A stretch of DNA of 64,000 nucleotides, taken from assembly GCF_014647435.1 (NCBI RefSeq), contig NZ_BMPE01000002.1, forward strand, positions 310,001 to 374,000. The letters run 5' to 3'. A program made the position numbers and the translations under genes. Source of the DNA: Deinococcus radiotolerans (lineage in GTDB: Bacteria; Deinococcota; Deinococci; Deinococcales; Deinococcaceae). Positions 55,021-64,000 of this stretch are shown piece after piece; positions within the stretch are counted from its first letter, which is position 1, and each line of letters begins with the position of its first letter. The notes below the pieces were generated by a model that was not told where the DNA came from, made no database searches, and saw only the letters and a program-made list of their open reading frames with translations.

Positions 55021-56007
55021 ATGACCACCCGACTGCGTTCTGCTGCCACCCTGACCCTCGCCGCTCTCGCCCTGGGCACCCTGCCGGCCGCGCAGGCGGT
55101 GACCTTCACCATCGGCTACCAGAAGGGTGGCCTGCCGAACATCCTCAAGGCGCGCGGCACGCTGGACAAGTACGCCGCGCAGGGCATCGACTTTCGCTGG
55201 GTGCTGTTCACCGCCGGACCTCCCCTGCTGGAAGCGGCCAACGCCGGCGCGGTGGACTTCGGCAGTGTCGGCAACGCCCCGGGCGTGTTCGCCCTGGCGG
55301 GTGGCGCCAACCTGAAATATGTGGGCGTGACCGTCAACCACAACGACACCACCGAGGCCGTGATCGTCCCCAGGAACTCAGGCCTTCAGAAGGTCAGCGA
55401 CCTGAAGGGTAAACGCATCGGTGTGGCCCGCGGCAGCAGCGCCCACGCGTTCCTGTACGGCGTGCTGCGCAGCGCGGGCCTGACCTTCAAGGACGTGACG
55501 GTCGTGCCGCTGCTGCCCCCCGACGCGCGCCCCGCCTTCGAGAACGGCAGCATTGACGCCTGGGCCATCTGGGACCCGTTCCTGACCACCGCCCTGCAGG
55601 GCAGCGGCGGGCGCGTCCTGCGCGACCACGCGGGCCTCGGGCGCGGCGACAGTTACCACCTCGTGCCGGGCAGCGTCCTCCAGAACCCCGAGAAGAAACG
55701 CGCCCTGCAGGTCCTGCTGGCCGAACTGGAAAGCGCCGCGAACTGGGCGAACGTGAACCGCCAGACCGTCATCAGCCAGTTCAGTGACGAGCTGGGCATT
55801 CCCAGGAGCGTGCTGGCCGTCACCGTGCCCAAGAGCGTGCCCTTCAACATCCGGCCCTTCCGCGCGTCGGACCTGAAACCCCTCCAGGCCCTCTCGGTCG
55901 CGTTCCGTGAGGCGGGCGTCCTGCCGCGCGACGTGCCCTTCGGCCCGCAGACGTACGTGACCCTCCCGGCGTTCCGCGCCGCGCTGCCCACCCTGGGGCT
56001 CAAGTGA
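55021..56007 (+). CDS. ssuA: Aliphatic sulfonate ABC transporter substrate-binding protein
   Basis: 328 residues. Signal peptide (ATLTLAALALGTLPAAQAV, cleavage near 25), then the SsuA fold: IGYQKGGLPNILKARGTLDK (Q-K-G typical), LEAANAGAVDFGSVGNAPGVFAL, LKGKRIGVARGSSAHAFLYGVL, and FENGSIDAWAIWDPFL. Delivers sulfonates to SsuBC. GGAGAG stands 4-5 nt before the ATG. Its TGA overlaps the ssuC GTG (GTGA). Confidence 0.94.
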   Translation: MTTRLRSAATLTLAALALGTLPAAQAVTFTIGYQKGGLPNILKARGTLDKYAAQGIDFRWVLFTAGPPLLEAANAGAVDFGSVGNAPGVFALAGGANLKYVGVTVNHNDTTEAVIVPRNSGLQKVSDLKGKRIGVARGSSAHAFLYGVLRSAGLTFKDVTVVPLLPPDARPAFENGSIDAWAIWDPFLTTALQGSGGRVLRDHAGLGRGDSYHLVPGSVLQNPEKKRALQVLLAELESAANWANVNRQTVISQFSDELGIPRSVLAVTVPKSVPFNIRPFRASDLKPLQALSVAFREAGVLPRDVPFGPQTYVTLPAFRAALPTLGLK

Positions 56008-56831
56008 CGGTCGGCGCACGCTCCAGGGCCCAGGCGGCGGTCCCAGCCGCGCCCCGCCCGGGCCGCCGCGCCGGGCAGATCTGGCAGGGCGAGTGGGTGC
56101 GCTGGCTGGTGCCGCTGCTGATCGTGCTGGGCTGGCAGCTGGCCGCCAGCACCGGCTGGCTCAACCCGCGCGTCCTCCCGGCCCCCAGCGCCGTTGTGAG
56201 CGCCGCGTGGGACCTGGCGCGCAGCGGCGAACTGGGCCGCCACTTCCTGATCAGCCTGCAGCGCGCCGGGCTGGGCATCCTGATCGGCGGCGGGCTGGGC
56301 TTTACGTTCGGCATCCTGACCGGCACGTTCCGCGCCGTGAACCTGCTGCTCGACACGACCTTCCAGATGATCCGCACCGTCCCGAACCTCGCGCTGATCC
56401 CGCTGGTGATCCTGTGGTTCGGTATCGGCGAGAGCGGCAAGGTGTTCCTGATCGCCCTGGCCACCTTCTTCCCGGTGTACCTGAACACCCTGCACGGCGT
56501 GACCGGCATTGACCCGCGCCTGACCGAGATGGCCCGCGTGTACGGCCTCTCCCCGCTGGACACCTTCCGCCGCGTCACGCTGCCCGGCGCGCTGCCCGGC
56601 GTGCTGGTCGGCGTGCGCTACGCGCTGGGCATCTCCTGGCTGGCCCTGGTCGTCAGCGAGTCCTTTGGCGCCAGCAGCGGCATCGGCTTCCTGGCCATGG
56701 ACGCCCGCGAGTTCTTCCGCACCGACGTCATCGTGCTGGCCATTCTGATCTACGCCCTGATCGGCAAGGCGGCCGACGTCCTGGTGCGCGCCCTGGAACG
56801 CCGCCTGCTGCCCTGGCAGGTGAGCGCGTGA
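56004..56831 (+). CDS. ssuC: Aliphatic sulfonate ABC transporter permease
   Basis: 275 residues, about six membrane helices (VRWLVPLLIVLGWQLAASTGWL, LGILIGGGLGFTFGILTG, and further ones). The EAA loop is visible in DPRLTEMARVYGLSPLDTFRRVTLPGALPGVLVGVRYALG, the contact to SsuB. The N-terminal 25 residues are a basic, cytoplasmic extension. Coupled to ssuA and ssuB by GTGA overlaps. Confidence 0.94.
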   Translation: MTVGARSRAQAAVPAAPRPGRRAGQIWQGEWVRWLVPLLIVLGWQLAASTGWLNPRVLPAPSAVVSAAWDLARSGELGRHFLISLQRAGLGILIGGGLGFTFGILTGTFRAVNLLLDTTFQMIRTVPNLALIPLVILWFGIGESGKVFLIALATFFPVYLNTLHGVTGIDPRLTEMARVYGLSPLDTFRRVTLPGALPGVLVGVRYALGISWLALVVSESFGASSGIGFLAMDAREFFRTDVIVLAILIYALIGKAADVLVRALERRLLPWQVSA

Positions 56832-57553
56832 CCGCCGTGCCCGTCCTGACCAGCGCCCCCACCTCCACCGGCGTGCCCATCGACCTGCGCGGCCTGAGCG
56901 CCGCGTACGGCGAGCACGTCATCCTACGCGACCTGACCTTGAGCGTCACCCCCGGGGAGCGCGTCGCGCTGGTCGGCGCGAGCGGCGGCGGCAAGACCAC
57001 CCTGCTGCGCGCCCTGGCCGGCCTGATCCCCACGCAGGGCACCCTGCGCATCGGCACGGGCGAGACGGTCCGCACGCGCGTCATGTTCCAGGAAGACCGC
57101 CTGCTGCCCTGGCTGGGCGCGCTGGACAACGTCGCCCTGGGCCTGCCCCGCCCGGACCGCCTGCGCGCCGTGCGCGCCCTGCGGGACGTGGGGCTCGCCG
57201 GGCGGGAACGCGCGTACCCGCACGAACTCAGCGGCGGCCAGCGGCAGCGCGTGGCCCTGGCCCGCGCGCTCGCTCACCGCCCGGACCTGCTGCTGCTCGA
57301 CGAACCCTTCGGCGCGCTCGACGCCCTGACCCGCGCCGACATGCACGACCTGCTGGACACGCTGCTGACCGACACGGGCGCCACCACCCTGCTCGTCACG
57401 CACGACCTCGACGAAGCCCTGAAACTCACGGACCGCGTGCTGCTGCTGCGCGCCGGGCAGGTCGCGCTGGACCTCCCGGTGCCGCTGGCCCGGCCCCGCC
57501 GCCGCCTGGACACCGAGCCGCTGCGCGCCCACCTGGAAACGCAGCTGCACTGA
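56828..57553 (+). CDS. ssuB: Aliphatic sulfonate ABC transporter ATPase
   Basis: 241 residues. Walker A GASGGGKTTLLRAL, Q-loop FQEDRLLPWL (SsuB/TauB type), signature LSGGQRQRVALARAL, Walker B LLLLDEPFGALDALTR, and switch His in LVTHDLDEAL. Energises sulfonate import with SsuA and SsuC. Last gene of the operon; no clear terminator follows within 150 bp. Confidence 0.95.
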   Translation: MTAVPVLTSAPTSTGVPIDLRGLSAAYGEHVILRDLTLSVTPGERVALVGASGGGKTTLLRALAGLIPTQGTLRIGTGETVRTRVMFQEDRLLPWLGALDNVALGLPRPDRLRAVRALRDVGLAGRERAYPHELSGGQRQRVALARALAHRPDLLLLDEPFGALDALTRADMHDLLDTLLTDTGATTLLVTHDLDEALKLTDRVLLLRAGQVALDLPVPLARPRRRLDTEPLRAHLETQLH

Positions 57554-57707
57554 TGCCCCCGGAGTGCCGGATTAGGGCGCCGTCCGGGACGTGCTGAGGC
57601 CACCTTCACACAGCAGCGCCGCAGCTTGTGGTTCAGGGCTAGCGGCGCTGCCGTCGGGTCAGGCCCCGCGCCTCAGTTCATAAGGCAGGGAAGGGCCAGC
57701 GTTCCGG

Positions 57708-58202
57708 TCAGGCGCGCAGCAGACGGCCCAGCAGGGCCAGCTGCCCCACGTGGTACGCGGTGTGATCCGCCACCAGCAGGAATTCCCGCAGCCACGTCTG
57801 CCCACCCGCGTTCACGCCGTTCGGGACGACGGCCAGCAGGTCGGTTGCCGGGTCGTCCAGTAGGGTCAGCAGGGCGCGCAGGTCCTCCCGGTACGCGGCC
57901 ACCTGCGCCGCCCAGTCCCGCGCCGCGCCCGCCGGGTCGTGCGGCCAGTACCCCTGAGGCCAGCGAACCTCCGCGTAGTGGTCATCCCGGATGAAGTTCA
58001 GGATGTCGCGCTGCGTGAACCGCAGGTGCCATAGCACCTCCGACGCCGAGTAGGGCAGACCGGGAAGGCGCTCGCCCGCACGGGCGGTCGGGAAGTCGTC
58101 CAGCACCTCGTCCAGCGTGATGTGCGCCTGGGCCTGGGTCAGCAGCGCGCGCACGTGGGCGCGCAGGGCCGCGTCCGCTTCGGGGGTCAGTCCGGTCGTC
58201 AT
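57708..58202 (-). CDS. DinB-family protein
   Basis: 164 residues, four-helix DinB fold. A metal-binding His occurs in LWHLRFTQRDIL (near 60), and two further His in VADHTAYHVGQLALLGRLL (near 145-150), the usual DinB triad. DinB proteins are often damage- or stress-induced metal-dependent transferases or thiol enzymes; Deinococcus encodes many copies. This one is monocistronic. TACGGT lies only 5 nt before the ATG. Confidence 0.88.
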   Translation of the reverse strand: MTTGLTPEADAALRAHVRALLTQAQAHITLDEVLDDFPTARAGERLPGLPYSASEVLWHLRFTQRDILNFIRDDHYAEVRWPQGYWPHDPAGAARDWAAQVAAYREDLRALLTLLDDPATDLLAVVPNGVNAGGQTWLREFLLVADHTAYHVGQLALLGRLLRA

Positions 58203-58226
58203 GCCCCACCGTACGCCCCACCGGAT

Positions 58227-58253
58227 GAAAAAACCTCCCGCTGCGGGGAGGTT
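58227..58253 (-). terminator. Rho-independent terminator of proS
   Basis: Minus strand AACCTCCC / GGGAGGTT, 8-bp stem, followed by a run of T (plus-strand A run 58228-58233), 22 nt past the proS stop. Confidence 0.8.
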
Positions 58254-58274
58254 CTCTGCCGGTGGTCCGGTCGG

Positions 58275-59759
<1,485 letters not shown>

Positions 59760-59767
59760 CGCCCCCC

Positions 59768-59773
59768 ATGATA
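59768..59773 (-). promoter_or_regulatory. -10 box of proS
   Basis: TATCAT, 8 nt before the ATG at 59759. Confidence 0.55.
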
Positions 59774-59805
59774 CCGGGCGCCGGGTGACGATCAGGGCGT
59801 GAAGG

Positions 59806-60261
59806 TCATTTCATGCGCTTGAGGGTGCAGCGCGGTGCGTCGCCGGGTGTGCTGCGTGACAGGTAGGTGTTCGCGTCGTTCAATGTATGGAACGCGAAGC
59901 CGGTGAAGATCTTCAGAGTCGTCTGTTCAGACGGTTTGAGAATCACACAGAGCTGATATGGCGTGGCGCCGCCCATCCATTCCACTCGCAGGTGTTCCGG
60001 TACGGTGGGGCTCGACTTCACGTTACCAATGCTGTAGAGCACGCCCTGCTGCCGGTTGCTCGTCTGGAGCAGCAGGCCGATCCCCGGAATGGTCATGGAT
60101 TCCTTTAACTCGAGGGTAACGGGAGCGATCTGGTTCTTCTCGACCGTCACCTGCCAGCGTTGCCCGGCCCTGAGGACACTCTGGACGGTGGGGGCGGACG
60201 CCGCAGATACGGTGCCGCAGAGCAGAGAGGCTAGGAACATCGGCAGCAGAGGACGGCGCAT
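59806..60261 (-). CDS. Secreted hypothetical protein, 151 residues
   Basis: Signal peptide ([19 protein letters not shown], cleavage near 21), then a small beta-rich mature protein ([46 protein letters not shown]) with two Cys that could form a disulfide (in QLCVI and PRCTL). GC content is slightly lower than neighbours and codon use less biased. No family recognised. TAGCAT 6 nt before the ATG gives the start. Confidence 0.7.
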   Translation of the reverse strand: MRRPLLPMFLASLLCGTVSAASAPTVQSVLRAGQRWQVTVEKNQIAPVTLELKESMTIPGIGLLLQTSNRQQGVLYSIGNVKSSPTVPEHLRVEWMGGATPYQLCVILKPSEQTTLKIFTGFAFHTLNDANTYLSRSTPGDAPRCTLKRMK

Positions 60262-60267
60262 CCGACC

Positions 60268-60273
60268 ATGCTA
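60268..60273 (-). promoter_or_regulatory. -10 box of the secreted hypothetical gene
   Basis: TAGCAT, 6 nt before the ATG at 60261. Confidence 0.5.
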
Positions 60274-60411
60274 GGTCAAGTGCGTGCATCTCCCTTGCTC
60301 AGATTCGCTGTGGCGGAGCTGACGTCGGATGACGGTTGCCTCAAGGTCGGGTCAGGCTGGCCTGAATGATCCTGTCATGGGGTGGCCATCTGGCAGGGCG
60401 ACACTGCTCGC

Positions 60412-60675
60412 ATGACGAAGATGAATGCCGGCGAGATCAGTGAGCACATCGCGCAGACCGTGAAGACCCGCCTGGAGCAGGGTGGCGAGCACCTTCAGGT
60501 GAAGGACGTGAACGGCGAGCACGTGGGCACCGTGGATCATATGGACGGCGACCGCGTGAAGCTGACGAAGACGGACAGCGCGGACGGACAGCATCATTAC
60601 CTGAGCCTAGATCAGGTGGAGAGCGTGGATGACGTGGCGGTGTACCTGAACGTGGAGCGCAGCGCCATCGCGTAA
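60412..60675 (+). CDS. DUF2171 (PRC-barrel-like) protein
   Basis: 87 residues with the pattern [49 protein letters not shown], typical of DUF2171, a small beta-barrel related to PRC-barrel domains. Cytoplasmic, function unknown; such proteins are common in Deinococcus. The start at 60412 has no convincing -10 at leaderless distance (GACACT only). A strong terminator follows at once. Confidence 0.85.
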   Translation: MTKMNAGEISEHIAQTVKTRLEQGGEHLQVKDVNGEHVGTVDHMDGDRVKLTKTDSADGQHHYLSLDQVESVDDVAVYLNVERSAIA

Positions 60676-60695
60676 TCCCTCTGGTTGAACCCCTG

Positions 60696-60727
60696 GCGGC
60701 GTGGCGAGCAGGTCACGCCGCTTTTTT
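60696..60727 (+). terminator. Rho-independent terminator of the DUF2171 gene
   Basis: GCGGCGTG / CACGCCGC, 8-bp perfect stem, 10-nt loop, followed by six T. Confidence 0.85.
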
Positions 60728-60842
60728 GTGCCCGTCCGGAACGTTCAGGTGGCCTCAAGTGTTCCTGAGGGCGCGTGAAGGTGCGCCTCAGGGAGGGGCT
60801 GGGGTGGGCGCCTAGGGTGATGAGCGGAACGGTTTAACGTCA

Positions 60843-60858
60843 TACGACTTCATTCGTA
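60843..60858. repeat. Weak inverted repeat before the chloroperoxidase-like gene
   Basis: TACGA-cttcat-TCGTA, 5-bp arms, in an AT-richer patch 20 bp upstream of the start; may be part of the promoter. Confidence 0.3.
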
Positions 60859-60878
60859 CAGTCCATCTGGAGCTCTTC

Positions 60879-61715
60879 ATGCCTACTATTCAGACCAAGC
60901 ACGCGCACGCCCCGCAGACCGAGTTGTACTACGAAACCTACGGCCAGGGCCGTCCGGTCGTGCTCATCCACGGCTGGCCGCTGTCGGGCCGCATGTGGGA
61001 AGGGCAGATCGACGCGCTGCGCCACGCCGGGTATCAGGTCGTGTCGTATGATCGCCGCGGCTTTGGCGAGAGCGGCAAGACCGCGACCGGCTACACCTAC
61101 GACGTGTTCGCCAGTGACCTGAAGGACCTGCTGGAGGAATTGAACCTGACCGACGTGACGCTGGTGGGCTTCAGCATGGGCGGGGGCGAGGTCAGCCGCT
61201 ACGCCGGGCTGTACGGCACGGACCGCGTGCGCAGCGCGATGCTGGTGGCGTCCGTCGCGCCGTACCTGCTCAAGACCGCGGACAACCCGGACGGCGGCAT
61301 GAGCGTGGAGGACATCGAGGGCATGGTGAAGCAGGTGGCGCAGAACCGCCCGCAGTTCCTGGCCGGATTCACGAAGAAGTTCCTGAACTGGGACGAGAAC
61401 GGCACCAAGCTGGGTGACGAGTTCCTGGATTTCGCGGCCATGATGTACATGCAGGCGTCCCCCGTGGCCACGCAGGAGTGCGTGCGCGCCTTCGGCGAGA
61501 CGGACTTCCGCGCCGATCTGGCGAAGCTGAGTGTGCCGACGCTCGTTGTGCACGGCGACAAGGACCAGATCGTGCCGCTGGAGGCGAGCGGGCAGCGCGT
61601 GCCGCAGTACGCGCCGAACGCCGAACTGCACGTGATGACGGGTGCGCCGCACGGCCTGAACGCCACGCACAACGACGAGTTCAATAAGATCCTGCTGGAC
61701 TTCGTGGCCCGCTGA
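60879..61715 (+). CDS. Non-haem chloroperoxidase-like alpha/beta-hydrolase
   Basis: 278 residues. [18 protein letters not shown] (oxyanion hole and Trp), [12 protein letters not shown], nucleophile Ser in [16 protein letters not shown] (near 100), acid Asp in [11 protein letters not shown], and base His in [10 protein letters not shown] near the C-terminus: a complete triad of the cofactor-free haloperoxidase/perhydrolase group, which are carboxylic-ester hydrolases able to form peracids. Cytoplasmic. GGAG stands about 6-7 nt before the ATG. Confidence 0.93.
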   Translation: MPTIQTKHAHAPQTELYYETYGQGRPVVLIHGWPLSGRMWEGQIDALRHAGYQVVSYDRRGFGESGKTATGYTYDVFASDLKDLLEELNLTDVTLVGFSMGGGEVSRYAGLYGTDRVRSAMLVASVAPYLLKTADNPDGGMSVEDIEGMVKQVAQNRPQFLAGFTKKFLNWDENGTKLGDEFLDFAAMMYMQASPVATQECVRAFGETDFRADLAKLSVPTLVVHGDKDQIVPLEASGQRVPQYAPNAELHVMTGAPHGLNATHNDEFNKILLDFVAR

Positions 61716-61791
61716 GTCACGATTGAACTGGGGCGGTCTGGCCGGGTGCCGGGCTGCCCCTGCCCTTGGTGGGGGAGAGGGAAGCCCCATC

Positions 61792-61821
61792 TTGGAAACA
61801 GTTCCAAAATCTGGGTATGCT
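61792..61821 (+). promoter_or_regulatory. Promoter and LacI-type operator candidate of the amylosucrase gene
   Basis: -35 TTGGAA (61792-61797), 18-bp spacer, -10 TATGCT (61816-61821). The -35 is the left half of TTGGAA-acag-TTCCAA (61792-61807), a dyad resembling LacI/GalR-family operators of sugar genes. The ATG is 9 nt after the -10. Confidence 0.6.
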
Positions 61822-61830
61822 GGGGGAGCC

Positions 61831-63748
<1,918 letters not shown>

Positions 63749-63762
<14 letters not shown>

Positions 63763-64000
63763 GGGGCATCACGCGCGGCAGGTGCCCCTCGGCGGGTAGC
63801 GTGAACTGCACCAGCAGCCCCTCCTCCTGAGGTTCCAGCCAGATCCGCCCCCCGTGCCGCTCCACGACCTTGCGGCACACCGCCAGCCCGATGCCGTTTC
63901 CGCCGGTCACCGCGCGGCTGTGCAGCCGCTGGAACATCACGAACACCCGCTCCACATGCTGCGGCGCAATCCCGATGCCGTTGTCACGGAGCGTGAACTG
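63749..64000 (-). CDS. Sensor histidine kinase, C-terminal fragment (5' part outside window)
   Basis: The last 83 residues of a histidine kinase: ATP-binding G1 box LRDNGIGI, the F box [10 protein letters not shown], and the G2 box [23 protein letters not shown]. This is the HATPase_c type of phytochrome-like or PAS kinases. The sensor part and the H-box lie beyond base 64000, so the signal is unknown. Convergent with amylosucrase with a 14-nt overlap. Confidence 0.92.

Overview
The window is GC-rich bacterial chromosome that reads as Deinococcus or a very close relative. The evidence is a [LysW]-amino-acid hydrolase (LysK), a Deinococcus-type amylosucrase, an archaeal/Thermus-type prolyl-tRNA synthetase ending in Tyr, many small Deinococcus-style conserved proteins, and a promoter layout in which a TAnnnT -10 box sits only about 5-9 nt before the start codon (leaderless mRNA, known to be common in Deinococcus) at roughly two dozen genes on both strands. 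No rRNA, tRNA, CRISPR array, transposase or prophage was recognised.

Layout. 1-4.4 kb: 5' part of alaS, then a compositionally foreign two-gene unit (cell-wall hydrolase without signal peptide plus a small lipoprotein, a candidate effector/immunity pair) and a response regulator with a SARP-like output. 4.4-16.4 kb: amidohydrolase, a lipoprotein built of 29-residue helical repeats, YebC, a nucleotidyltransferase, a hydrolase-like protein without its nucleophile, an OmpR-type regulator, an esterase, an acyl-CoA ligase and RuvX. 16.4-24.3 kb: enoyl-CoA hydratase, XdhC, RraA-like, YbaN and ferredoxin-like genes, MurA, a ribbon-helix-helix protein and a LysM-NlpC/P60 endopeptidase. 24.4-38.3 kb: MFS and SLC13 transporters, LysK, purE-purK, a VanW-like protein, and a leftward gene train deoB - conserved protein - hisD - EamA - monooxygenase-domain protein. 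38.3-51.8 kb: a large DUF11 surface protein, LptB with a DUF3084 coiled-coil protein, a UgpB-like binding protein facing a glycerophosphodiesterase, a self-regulated MerR protein, an SDR oxidoreductase, an App1-type phosphatase, GlgX and a basic disordered protein. 51.8-57.6 kb: sulfonate/sulfur region. 57.7-64 kb: DinB, ProS, a DUF2171 protein, a chloroperoxidase-like hydrolase, amylosucrase and the 3' end of a histidine kinase.

The most interesting unit is the ssu region. A rightward promoter drives a leader of about 400 nt that carries a SAM-I-clan riboswitch core. Directly behind that core, with its own Shine-Dalgarno, is a 20-codon leader ORF ending Cys-Cys-stop, and its stop codon lies in the strand able to switch between two pairings. 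Downstream are a 66-residue orphan protein, SsuD, SsuA, SsuC and SsuB. A second SsuA-like binding protein is transcribed divergently. The layout suggests dual sensing of SAM (by RNA) and cysteinyl-tRNA supply (by ribosome stalling), which is inference. Second is the mosaic hydrolase/lipoprotein pair at 770-3256, where an AT-rich block spans the C-terminal domains of one gene and the N-terminal part of the next.

Translational coupling by 4-nt overlaps (ATGA or GTGA) recurs in purE-purK, hisD-eamA-ABM and ssuA-ssuC-ssuB. The same geometry with CTGA points to a CTG start for the gene after deoB. Most convergent gene pairs are separated by perfect GC-rich hairpins, the longest with a 20-bp stem.
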